Assembly: GCA_041655035.1 (NCBI GenBank)
Contig: JBAZCN010000011.1
Location: 1 to 47,800, forward strand
Length of the DNA stretch: 47,800 nucleotides
DNA from: NAT127 sp041655035
GTDB lineage: Bacteria > Pseudomonadota > Gammaproteobacteria > Pseudomonadales > Porticoccaceae
Reading direction: 5' to 3'
The notes under the pieces were generated by a model that had not been told where the DNA came from, did not search any database, and was given only the letters and a program-made list of their open reading frames with translations. Below, one piece after another: positions 23,722 to 32,031 of the stretch; positions within the stretch are counted from its first letter, which is position 1; the number at the start of each line of letters is the position of its first letter. The position numbers were made by a program, and so were the translations under genes.

Positions 23722-26515
23722 ACTCCGGGCCACCCTCCGACTGCAGTTTCACAGGGGCTTCACCTTGCGCGATGCAGTGCCCCTGGTGCGTTACTTTGCC
23801 AGCCTTGGTATCAGCCATATCTACGCCTCGCCGCTGCTCGCCGCCAGGCCGGGTTCGCTGCACGGCTACGATGTCGTGGATCCCACCCGCATCAATCCTG
23901 AACTGGGCGGCGAACCGGCCCTGGGGGAGCTGGTCAGGGAATTGCGCAAACACGAGATGGGGCTGATCCTGGATATCGTCACCAACCACATGGCGGTGGG
24001 CGGCGACGCCAACCCCTGGTGGCTGGATGTCCTCGAATGGGGGCCTGGGAGCCCTTATGCGCATTTTTTCGATATCCAGTGGCAATCCCCCGATCCTTTC
24101 CTGCACGGCCGGCTGCTGGTGCCCTTCCTGCGCACGGATTACGCCGAGGTATTGACCGCGGGTGAAATCGAACTGCACTTCGACCCGGCGGCGGGGGCCT
24201 TCTACACCGCCCACCAGCGGCACCGCTTTCCTCTGCGCCCTCCCTCCTACCGGCTGTTGTTGTCCGCCACCGGCGACTCCAGGATCGACGAGCTGGCGCG
24301 GAGGTTCGACACCCTGGGACGCGCTGCCGACGCCCGGCACAAGGCCCGGGCACTGCGCGGAGAACTCGCGGATCTGGCAAAGTCCGATAGCGTTCGCCAG
24401 GCCATCCACCATGGCATGGCCAGCTACAGTGCCGACACGAAACAGGGCGCGCTGAAGCTGCACCGATTATTGGAACTGCAGTATTACCGGCTCGCCAGCT
24501 GGCGCACCGCCTCGGACGACATAAACTGGCGGCGCTTTTTCGATGTCAATGAACTGGGTGGCTTGCGCGTCGAGGATCCCGACGTATTCGAAGCCACCCA
24601 TGGCAAGGTCTTCGAACTCATCGAGCGCGGCTGGATCGACGGCCTGCGCATCGACCATGTCGATGGCCTGGCCAATCCCCACGCCTACTGCCGCAAACTG
24701 CGCCGGCGAATAAACCGGCTCCTGCCCCAACGATCCCCTCTTCCGGCAAGCGAACCGTTTCCCATCTATGTGGAAAAGATCATTGGCGAGGGCGAGCGCC
24801 TGCCCGCCGATTGGGGTGTCACCGGCACTACCGGCTACGAGTTCATGAACCAGGTCTCGCTGCTGCAGCACGATCCCCATGGCGAAACCCCGCTCGCAGC
24901 GTTGTGGACCGGGCTGAGCGGACGGCCAGCGGACTTCAGGGAAGAAGTCTACAAAGCGCGTAAACTGGTGCTCGCCGGTTCCCTGGCCGGCGACCTGGAA
25001 ACCGTCGCCCAGGGCCTGCTGCAGCTGGCCCGGCAGAATCTGCAGACCCGCGACCTTACACTCGGCTCGATCCGCCGGGCACTGACGGAACTTATCGCCC
25101 ACTTTCCCGTATACCGCACCTATGCCGGCGCCTGCGGCCGCTCCGGGCAAGACGACAGGTTTTTCCAGGTCGCGCTTGAAGGCGCACGCGAGGTTCTTTC
25201 CGAGGCCGATTGGCCGGTGCTGGACAGGCTTGCACGCTGGCTCGGCGGACAACCCTTGAGGGAGGTTCCGGCCGGCGGGGAGCGGCGCTTGCGAAAGAGT
25301 ATCCTGGCGCGGTTTCAGCAGTTGACCTCGCCCGCCGCCGCCAAGGCGGTGGAAGATACCGCCTGCTACCGCGCCGGCATTCTGCTGTCGCGCTATGAGG
25401 TCGGCTCTGACCCCCATAATTTCAGCGCGGCACCCGACGCGTTTCACGATGACTGCCGGCAACGGGCCATCGACTTCCCGGACAACCTCCTGGTCAGCGC
25501 CACCCACGATAACAAGCGCGGAGAAGATACCCGCGCCCGGCTGGCTGTTCTCAGCGAACGCCCGGCATGGTTCGCCGCCCTGGTGGCGCAATGGCGGGAA
25601 CTCGCCACGCCACTGCGCCAAGTGCTGGCAAACGGGCCGGCGCCCACGCCGGGCGATGAATTGATTCTTTACCAGACCCTGCTCGGCAGCTGGCCACCGG
25701 GACTCGACCCGGAGGACAGAGCAGGCATGGAGAATTACCGCGAACGCCTCGCTGGCTGGCAGGAAAAAGCCCTCCGCGAAGCCAAACTGGAAAGCAGCTG
25801 GAGCGCCGTGAACAGGCCTTACGAAGGCGCATGCAAGGCATTTCTGGCCGGGCTGTTAACGGGCAGCCAGGCTCCCCGCCTGCGCCATTCGCTGGCCGAA
25901 GCTGCAGCCGAACTGGCCCCGGCAGGCGCCCTCAACAGTTTGGGCCAGTGCCTGCTGCGCATGACGGCACCGGGCGTCCCCGATCTCTACCAGGGCGCCG
26001 AGTTCTGGGATTTCAGTCTTGTCGACCCGGACAATCGCCGCCCGGTGGATTACCAGGCAAGGCTGACAGCCCTCGCCACGGCGTCGAAAAAACAGCAGCT
26101 GCTGGAACATTGGCAGAGCGGAGGGATCAAACAATGGCTTATCCGGTGCGCGCTGTTGGCAAGGCGCAAACAACCACAGCTGTTCCGCCGCGGGGACTAT
26201 CTGCCGCTAGCGGTGGAGGGGGAGCATGCCGGCCAGGTCATCGCTTTCGCGCGCCGCCACCAGGGGAACTACATGATTGCCGTCGCCCCGGTGCGCAGCG
26301 CCAGCCTGCTGGCAGGACAGACCGCCCCCCATATCCCGCCCGGGCGCTGGCGGAACACCCGGATCAACCTGCCGGCCCCGCTGGGCGCGCCTGCGCTCGC
26401 CGGCGTATTCTCCGATGCGCCGATTCAGTCGTCCGCCGGCAGCATATCCGTGTCCGATGTGCTGGCGGATTTCCCGGTCAATATGATTTTTTCGACCTCT
26501 TATCGTGAGGAGTGA
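23714..26515 (+). CDS. treY: Malto-oligosyltrehalose synthase
   Basis: This 933-residue GH13 enzyme converts the reducing-end alpha-1,4 bond of a maltodextrin to alpha,alpha-1,1, creating the substrate of TreZ. The length is typical. It opens with ATLRLQFHRGFTLRDAVPLVRYFASLGISHIYASP and contains DIVTNHMA, the nucleophile region DGLRIDHVDGLANP, Glu in YVEKIIGEGERLP and Asp in SATHDNKRGEDTRARL. The C-terminal GVPDLYQGAEFWDFSLVDPDNRR is diagnostic of TreY. The ATG at 23714 lies inside the last codons of malQ; an upstream in-frame start would lengthen the overlap and is not preferred. Confidence 0.95.
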   Translation: MNELRATLRLQFHRGFTLRDAVPLVRYFASLGISHIYASPLLAARPGSLHGYDVVDPTRINPELGGEPALGELVRELRKHEMGLILDIVTNHMAVGGDANPWWLDVLEWGPGSPYAHFFDIQWQSPDPFLHGRLLVPFLRTDYAEVLTAGEIELHFDPAAGAFYTAHQRHRFPLRPPSYRLLLSATGDSRIDELARRFDTLGRAADARHKARALRGELADLAKSDSVRQAIHHGMASYSADTKQGALKLHRLLELQYYRLASWRTASDDINWRRFFDVNELGGLRVEDPDVFEATHGKVFELIERGWIDGLRIDHVDGLANPHAYCRKLRRRINRLLPQRSPLPASEPFPIYVEKIIGEGERLPADWGVTGTTGYEFMNQVSLLQHDPHGETPLAALWTGLSGRPADFREEVYKARKLVLAGSLAGDLETVAQGLLQLARQNLQTRDLTLGSIRRALTELIAHFPVYRTYAGACGRSGQDDRFFQVALEGAREVLSEADWPVLDRLARWLGGQPLREVPAGGERRLRKSILARFQQLTSPAAAKAVEDTACYRAGILLSRYEVGSDPHNFSAAPDAFHDDCRQRAIDFPDNLLVSATHDNKRGEDTRARLAVLSERPAWFAALVAQWRELATPLRQVLANGPAPTPGDELILYQTLLGSWPPGLDPEDRAGMENYRERLAGWQEKALREAKLESSWSAVNRPYEGACKAFLAGLLTGSQAPRLRHSLAEAAAELAPAGALNSLGQCLLRMTAPGVPDLYQGAEFWDFSLVDPDNRRPVDYQARLTALATASKKQQLLEHWQSGGIKQWLIRCALLARRKQPQLFRRGDYLPLAVEGEHAGQVIAFARRHQGNYMIAVAPVRSASLLAGQTAPHIPPGRWRNTRINLPAPLGAPALAGVFSDAPIQSSAGSISVSDVLADFPVNMIFSTSYREE

Positions 26516-26519
26516 TGTC

Positions 26520-26792
26520 ATGAGTGACGATACAACAGGTATCCGTGAACTTGCCTACCAGATATGGGAATCGGAGGGTCGGCCGGACGGCCAGCACCAC
26601 CGTCATTGGCAGATGGCCTGCAAACTGGCTGAGGCTCAAACACAACAAGCTCCGCAGCCGCTGGTTCGCACCACGGTCACCAAGCCCAGGGCCGCCCCCG
26701 AAAAATCATCCGCGGCCGACAAGCCGGCGAGCGGGCGCAAGGCCCTCACGCCCAGGTCTCGCCCCGCAAAAACAACCAAACCTGCCAGCTGA
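26520..26792 (+). CDS. DUF2934 small protein
   Basis: This 90-residue protein has an N-terminal DUF2934 motif (IRELAYQIWESEGRPDGQHHRHW, residues 8-30) and a basic, Ala/Pro/Lys-rich disordered C-terminus (about 50-90). The function of DUF2934 is not known; copies are common in stress- and glycogen-related clusters, and one sits at the same place (between treY and glgX) in pseudomonads as I recall it. GAGGAG (26509-26514), overlapping the treY stop codon, is about 5 bases before the ATG. The lysine-rich tail could bind nucleic acid or polyanion, which is speculation. Confidence 0.85.
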   Translation: MSDDTTGIRELAYQIWESEGRPDGQHHRHWQMACKLAEAQTQQAPQPLVRTTVTKPRAAPEKSSAADKPASGRKALTPRSRPAKTTKPAS

Positions 26793-26843
26793 TCATCGCA
26801 ATGCAGCTCTCCTGGCATACGCCAGAACGGACGAGGTAATCCG

Positions 26844-29009
26844 ATGACCAGCAACCATCCTCTCGATCAACCCGCGGCGCCGGACGTAAAACAAGCGTCG
26901 CCGGTCGCGGAAGGCCAGCCGTTCCCTCTGGGCGCCACCTGGGATGGGCTCGGCGTCAACTTCGCCCTGTTTTCGGCACACGCCACCCGGGTCGAACTCT
27001 GTTTGTTCGACAGCAGCGGGGAGACCGAGCTGGAGCGCATCGAGCTGCCCGAATATACCGATGAGATCTGGCACGGCTATCTGCCCGACGCCCATCCCGG
27101 CATGCTCTATGGGTATCGGGTGCACGGCCCCTACGAGCCGGAGGCGGGCCACCGCTTCAATCCCAACAAATTGCTCATCGACCCCTATGCAAAGCAGCTT
27201 GCAGGCAAGCTTGAATGGAATCCAGCACTGTTCGGCTATACCGTGGGCCACGATGATGGCGACCTGAGTTTCGACGAGCGCGATAGCGCGCCCTTTATTC
27301 CCAAGGGCAAGGTCATCGATCCGGCTTTTACCTGGGGCGACCAACAGCGCAGACGGGTGCCCTGGAACGAGACCATCCTCTACGAAGTCAATGTGCGCGG
27401 CATCAGCATGCGGCACCCCGCGGTTCCGGAACCCTTCCGCGGGACCTTCGCGGGATTGATGAACGCCGAACTGCTCGCTCATATCAAGTCCTTGGGAGTC
27501 ACCAGCGTAGAGCTTTTGCCGATACACAGCTTTGTCAACGAGCAGCATCTGCTGGAAAAGGGCCTGAGCAACTATTGGGGCTACAACAGCATCGGCTTTT
27601 TCGCTCCGCACGAACCCTACCTGGCCCGGGGCACCGTCAATGAATTCAAGGAAATGGTCGCGCGCCTGCATCACGCCGGGCTCGAGGTAATTCTCGACGT
27701 CGTCTACAACCATACCGCCGAAGGCAACGAACTCGGCCCCACCCTGTCGATGCGAGGTATCGACAATTCCAGCTACTACCGGCTTGCGCCGGACAACAAG
27801 CGCTACTACGTCAACGACTCCGGAACCGGCAACACGCTCGATCTCGGGCACCCCTGTGTGTTGCAGATGGTTACCGATTCATTGCGCTACTGGGCGACCG
27901 AGATGCGCGTCGACGGCTTCCGCTTCGACCTGGCGACCATCCTGGCGCGCCACCATGACGGCTTTGACGAGCGCCACGGCTTTCTGGTCGCCTGTCGCCA
28001 GGACCCGATCCTCAGCAAAGTGAAATTGATCGCCGAACCCTGGGATTGTGGGCCCGGAGGCTACCAGGTGGGCGGTTTCCCCCCCGGCTGGGCCGAGTGG
28101 AACGACCTTTTCCGCGACGATGTCAGGGCTTACTGGCGCGGCGATGAGAGCACCCTGCCCGTCCTCGCCAGACGCCTGACCGCGTCGGGGGATCATTTCA
28201 ATCAACGCGGCCGCCGCCCCAACGCCTCGGTCAATTTCATCACCGCCCACGACGGCTTCACCCTGCGCGATGTGGTTTCCTACAACGACAAACACAATGA
28301 GGCCAATGGCGAGGACAATAACGATGGCCACAGTAACAATCTGTCGTGGAATCACGGTCATGAAGGCGAGACCGACGACGAGGAAATCCGCAGCCTTCGC
28401 ATGCGCCAGATGCGCAATTTGCTCGCCACCCTGATCTTGTCCCAGGGCACGCCGATGCTGCTGGCGGGCGATGAATTCAGCCGCACCCAGCAAGGCAACA
28501 ACAACGTCTACTGTCAGGACAACGAGCTGGGCTGGACCGACTGGAACCTGGATGACGAGGGCCGCAGCCTCCTCCAGTTCACCCGCCGGCTGATCCATCT
28601 GCGGCACCGCTACCCGATCCTGCGGCGCGGCCGGTTTCTGGTCGGTATGTACAACGAAGATCTCGGCGTCAAGGACATCACTTGGCTGGCGCCCTCGGGA
28701 GAGGAAATGACCGAAGATCACTGGCACGACAGCCAGCGGCGCTGCATGGGCATGCTGCTCGACGGCCGCGCCCAGCCGACCGGCATCCGCCGCGGCGGCG
28801 AGGATGCGACACTGCTGCTGATCGTCAATTCCCACCACGAAACAGTGAATTTCTCGTTGCCGGCGCTTGACAGTGCATGTGGCTGGCGCTGTCTGGTCGA
28901 TACCAACCAGCCAGCAAAACGGCCCGTTGGCCGGATGGACGCCGGCACCCAGATGACGGTACCCAGCCGCTCGCTGTTATTGTTTGAATTGGAAAGCCCA
29001 CAGGAGTGA
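26844..29009 (+). CDS. glgX: Glycogen debranching enzyme, isoamylase type (GH13_11)
   Basis: This 721-residue enzyme hydrolyses alpha-1,6 branch points of glycogen or limit dextrin. A CBM48 domain (about 20-120, PLGATWDGLGVNFALFSAHATRVELCLFD) precedes the barrel. Catalytic residues are Asp in VDGFRFDLATIL, Glu in KLIAEPWDCGPGGYQVG and Asp in FITAHDGFTLRDVV. The long NDKHNEANGEDNNDGHSNN loop and the LAGDEFSRTQQGNNNVYCQD segment are typical of GlgX/TreX. GAGG is about seven bases before the ATG at 26844. It feeds linear glucan back to TreY and MalQ. Confidence 0.95.
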   Translation: MTSNHPLDQPAAPDVKQASPVAEGQPFPLGATWDGLGVNFALFSAHATRVELCLFDSSGETELERIELPEYTDEIWHGYLPDAHPGMLYGYRVHGPYEPEAGHRFNPNKLLIDPYAKQLAGKLEWNPALFGYTVGHDDGDLSFDERDSAPFIPKGKVIDPAFTWGDQQRRRVPWNETILYEVNVRGISMRHPAVPEPFRGTFAGLMNAELLAHIKSLGVTSVELLPIHSFVNEQHLLEKGLSNYWGYNSIGFFAPHEPYLARGTVNEFKEMVARLHHAGLEVILDVVYNHTAEGNELGPTLSMRGIDNSSYYRLAPDNKRYYVNDSGTGNTLDLGHPCVLQMVTDSLRYWATEMRVDGFRFDLATILARHHDGFDERHGFLVACRQDPILSKVKLIAEPWDCGPGGYQVGGFPPGWAEWNDLFRDDVRAYWRGDESTLPVLARRLTASGDHFNQRGRRPNASVNFITAHDGFTLRDVVSYNDKHNEANGEDNNDGHSNNLSWNHGHEGETDDEEIRSLRMRQMRNLLATLILSQGTPMLLAGDEFSRTQQGNNNVYCQDNELGWTDWNLDDEGRSLLQFTRRLIHLRHRYPILRRGRFLVGMYNEDLGVKDITWLAPSGEEMTEDHWHDSQRRCMGMLLDGRAQPTGIRRGGEDATLLLIVNSHHETVNFSLPALDSACGWRCLVDTNQPAKRPVGRMDAGTQMTVPSRSLLLFELESPQE

Positions 29010-29031
29010 CCACTCGGGATGACATCATCAC

Positions 29032-29820
29032 GTGAATAAGCCCACCCTCCTTGTCGCGCCCGGCACCCGGTGCGCTGCGCCGGTCCACTCGATCCGCATA
29101 ATGACGGCGAACGTACACAAGGGCTTCACGATTCTCAACCGGCGCTTCATCCTGCCGGAACTGCGCGCCGCCGTCCACGCCCTGTCGGCAGACATAGTAT
29201 TCCTTCAGGAAGTCATCGGTGCCCACCAACGCCACGCCAAACGGCATCTCTCCTGGCCCGCCACGCCTCATTACGAGTATCTCGCCGACACCATGTGGCC
29301 CGATTTTGCCTATGGCCGCAATGCCGTCTACCCCGATGGCGATCACGGCAATGCCCTGCTGTCCAAGTTTCCAATCCTGCGTTACGACAATCTCGACGTC
29401 ACCATCAGCGGTACCGAAGAGCGCGGCCTGCTGCACTGCGTGCTCGATGTGCCCGGGCAGAACGACGTTCACGCGATCTGCGTTCACCTCGGCCTGCGCG
29501 AAGCGCACCGCCGCCAGCAGCTGCAGCTGCTATGCCAGCTGCTGGATTCGCTGCCGCCGGCACACCCGGTCGTTGTCGCCGGCGATTTCAACGACTGGCG
29601 CCAGCGCGCCAATGAGGTGCTGGCCGGACGCGAGATGCACGAGGCCTTCGTGCGCGCCAACGGCGTCGCGGCAAAAAGCTATCCGGCGCGCTGGCCGCTA
29701 CTTTGTCTCGATCGGATCTATGTTCGCAACGCCACCACCCATAATCCTGAAGTTCTCTCCCGCAGGCCCTGGTCGCATTTATCCGACCATGCGCCGCTGG
29801 TGGTTGAGGTACGGCTATGA
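29032..29820 (+). CDS. ybhP: Endonuclease/exonuclease/phosphatase-fold protein, YbhP-like
   Basis: This 262-residue metal-dependent phosphoesterase fold has TANVHKGF (metal-binding Asn), VFLQEV (Glu), GNALLSKFPI, CVHLGLREAHRRQQL, VVAGDFNDW (Asp/Asn) and the terminal LSDHAPLVVEV (Asp-His pair). E. coli YbhP lies beside clsB and ybhN exactly as here, but its substrate is not established; DNA or a phospholipid-derived phosphate are both conceivable. The start is GTG at 29032, 22 bases after glgX, without a good ribosome site; an internal ATG at 29101 would remove the first strand. It overlaps clsB by four bases. Confidence 0.87.
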   Translation: MNKPTLLVAPGTRCAAPVHSIRIMTANVHKGFTILNRRFILPELRAAVHALSADIVFLQEVIGAHQRHAKRHLSWPATPHYEYLADTMWPDFAYGRNAVYPDGDHGNALLSKFPILRYDNLDVTISGTEERGLLHCVLDVPGQNDVHAICVHLGLREAHRRQQLQLLCQLLDSLPPAHPVVVAGDFNDWRQRANEVLAGREMHEAFVRANGVAAKSYPARWPLLCLDRIYVRNATTHNPEVLSRRPWSHLSDHAPLVVEVRL

Positions 29821-31034
29821 CATTCGACTGGCAGGACGGCAATAAACTGCAACTTCTCATCAATGGCGAGCAGTTCTTCCCCCGCGTTTTCGACTGCATT
29901 CGCTCGGCCAAGCGGGAGATCCTCCTCGAAACGTTTATTGTTTTTGCCGACAAGGTCGGCATCGAACTCAAGGATGCACTGCTCGATGCCGCCAGCCGCG
30001 GCGTGCGCATCGAAGTGACAGTGGATGGCTACGGCACCGCGAACCTCGACGGCGACTATATTGCGGATCTGGTTCACGCCGGTGTGCATATCCGTATGTT
30101 TGACCCCAAGCCGCGTTTTCTCGGCATGCGGACCAATCTGTTTCGCCGCCTGCACCGCAAGATCGTCGTGGTCGATGGCGAGGTCGCCTTTATCGGCGGC
30201 ATCAACTTCAGCGCCGATCACCTCATGGATTACGGGCCCAAGGCCAAACAGGACTATGCCGTGGAGGTGCGCGGCCCCATCGTCAACGATATCCGCAAGA
30301 CCGGGCGGGACATCCTCCGCGAATGCGCGGCAATCGACGATCTGCCGGTCATCAAGCCGGTGACCGAGCATCAGGGCGAAGTGCGGATAAAGCTCGTGGT
30401 GCGCGACAACGCCAGGCACCGCACCGATATCGAAATTCAGTATATCCGCGCATTGCGCAACGCCAGGGACCGGGTGACCCTCGCCCACGCCTATTTTCTA
30501 CCCAGCTACCGCCTGTTGCGCGAGCTGCGCAACGCCGCGCGGCGCGGCGTGGAGGTTACCCTGATACTGCAGGGCGAGCCCGATATGCGCTGGGCCAGCA
30601 TGTTCTCCAGCCTGTTGTACAATTACCTGCTGCGCCATGACGTGATCATCTACGAGTACTGCCAGCGCCCGCTGCACGGCAAGGTGGCCGTTGTCGACAG
30701 CGATTGGGCTACCGTGGGATCGAGCAATCTCGACCCCCTCAGCCTGTCGCTTAACCTCGAAGCCAACCTGGTGATTTCAGACCCGGCGCTCAACACCCAG
30801 CTTCGCAAACATCTCAATTCCCTGGCCACTGATCATTGCGACAGAATCTCTCTGCAGCTGGCGGCAAGAGGATATTGGTGGCGGGCCCCATTGATCTTCA
30901 TCTGCTTCCACTTTCTGCGCCATTTCCCTGACCTCGTCGGCATGCTGCCGGCGCATACCCCGAAACTGGAGCTGCCGGCCATCGATGAAAACATCGAACC
31001 CGACGACTTGCAGTGCAGCCAGGAAAAATTCTGA
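29817..31034 (+). CDS. clsB: Cardiolipin synthase B (phospholipase D family)
   Basis: This 405-residue protein has two HKD catalytic motifs: HRKIVVVDGEVAFIGGIN (first half) and HGKVAVVDSDWATVGSSN (second half). Like E. coli ClsB (YbhO) it lacks the two N-terminal membrane helices of ClsA. It begins directly with FDWQDGNKLQLLINGEQFFPRVFDCIRSAKREI. It makes cardiolipin, and in some reports phosphatidylglycerol, at the inner membrane. A hydrophobic stretch near the C-terminus (APLIFICFHFLRHF) may help membrane contact. It is translationally coupled to ybhP and one base ahead of ybhN. Confidence 0.94.
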   Translation: MTFDWQDGNKLQLLINGEQFFPRVFDCIRSAKREILLETFIVFADKVGIELKDALLDAASRGVRIEVTVDGYGTANLDGDYIADLVHAGVHIRMFDPKPRFLGMRTNLFRRLHRKIVVVDGEVAFIGGINFSADHLMDYGPKAKQDYAVEVRGPIVNDIRKTGRDILRECAAIDDLPVIKPVTEHQGEVRIKLVVRDNARHRTDIEIQYIRALRNARDRVTLAHAYFLPSYRLLRELRNAARRGVEVTLILQGEPDMRWASMFSSLLYNYLLRHDVIIYEYCQRPLHGKVAVVDSDWATVGSSNLDPLSLSLNLEANLVISDPALNTQLRKHLNSLATDHCDRISLQLAARGYWWRAPLIFICFHFLRHFPDLVGMLPAHTPKLELPAIDENIEPDDLQCSQEKF

Positions 31035-31035
31035 C

Positions 31036-32031
31036 ATGACCTCCGCTGACCACTCCGCCGATACCAGGGAAAGGCGGCGCTCGCCCTGGAAGAACAGGCT
31101 GAAACACGGTGTTACCGCCTGTTTTTTCGTTCTCGTGCCGGTGCTGTTGTTCATGCTTCTCCGCGATACCGACTGGCAGGAAGTCAAGGAGGCGCTGCAA
31201 GGCTACCGCATACGCACTCTGCTTGGCGGCGCGGCCATCGCCGGTCTCAGCTTTCTGGTGTTCAGCAGCTACGATTTGCTCGGGCGCATCTACACCGGTC
31301 ACAGGTTGCCGGTAAGGCAGATATTGCCGCTGGCCTTCGTGTGCTACGCATTCAATCTCAATTTCGGCGCCTGGGTGGGCGGCGTTGCGCTGCGTTACAG
31401 GCTCTACTCGCGGCTCGGCCTGAAAGCCCCCACCATTACCGGTGTGTTGAGTATCAGCCTGATCACCAACTGGCTCGGCTATATGCTGGTGGCCGGCACG
31501 CTGTTTTCGTTCCGCCTGATGGCGGTGCCGTCAGGCTGGAAGATAAACGTCGTTACCCTGCAGTTCATAGGTTTTGGTCTGCTGGCCGTGTCATTCACTT
31601 ATCTTCTCGCGTGCCGCTTGGCGAAGCGCCGGTCGTGGCAGTGGCGCAAGCACCAGATCACTCTGCCTTCCCTCAAGCTGGCATCGATGCAGGCTTTTCT
31701 CGGCGCCCTCAACTGGCTGCTGATGGCGGCGCTGATTTATCTGCTGTTGCCCGAGCAGGCGTTCTACCCGAGCGTGCTGGCGATCCTGATGGTGAGCAGT
31801 ATTGCCGGGGTGATCACCCATATACCCGCCGGATTGGGTGTTCTGGAAGCGGTGTTCATCGCCCTGCTCAAGGCCGACATCGCAACCGGCGCGCTGATGG
31901 CGGCCTTGATCGCGTACCGGGCCGTCTATTTCCTGCTGCCATTGTCCTTTGCCCTGGTCATTTACCTGGTGATGGAAAAGCGGGCCAAAAAAACGGGTGG
32001 CGACAGCCGCGGCGCCGCGGACGCCTTATAG
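31036..32031 (+). CDS. ybhN: YbhN-like integral membrane protein (LPG synthase TM-region / UPF0104 family)
   Basis: This 331-residue inner-membrane protein has about eight helices. It belongs to the family that resembles the flippase part of lysyl-phosphatidylglycerol synthase (MprF). Typical blocks are FNLNFGAWVGGVALRYRLYSRLGL, ISLITNWLGYMLVAG and AGVITHIPAGLGVLEAVFIALL. YbhN has been linked to lipid metabolism but no activity is settled; a lipid-translocating role would suit the clsB neighbour. AGGA is about 11 bases before the ATG at 31036. Its TAG stop (32029-32031) directly abuts the glgB stop on the other strand. Confidence 0.92.
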   Translation: MTSADHSADTRERRRSPWKNRLKHGVTACFFVLVPVLLFMLLRDTDWQEVKEALQGYRIRTLLGGAAIAGLSFLVFSSYDLLGRIYTGHRLPVRQILPLAFVCYAFNLNFGAWVGGVALRYRLYSRLGLKAPTITGVLSISLITNWLGYMLVAGTLFSFRLMAVPSGWKINVVTLQFIGFGLLAVSFTYLLACRLAKRRSWQWRKHQITLPSLKLASMQAFLGALNWLLMAALIYLLLPEQAFYPSVLAILMVSSIAGVITHIPAGLGVLEAVFIALLKADIATGALMAALIAYRAVYFLLPLSFALVIYLVMEKRAKKTGGDSRGAADAL

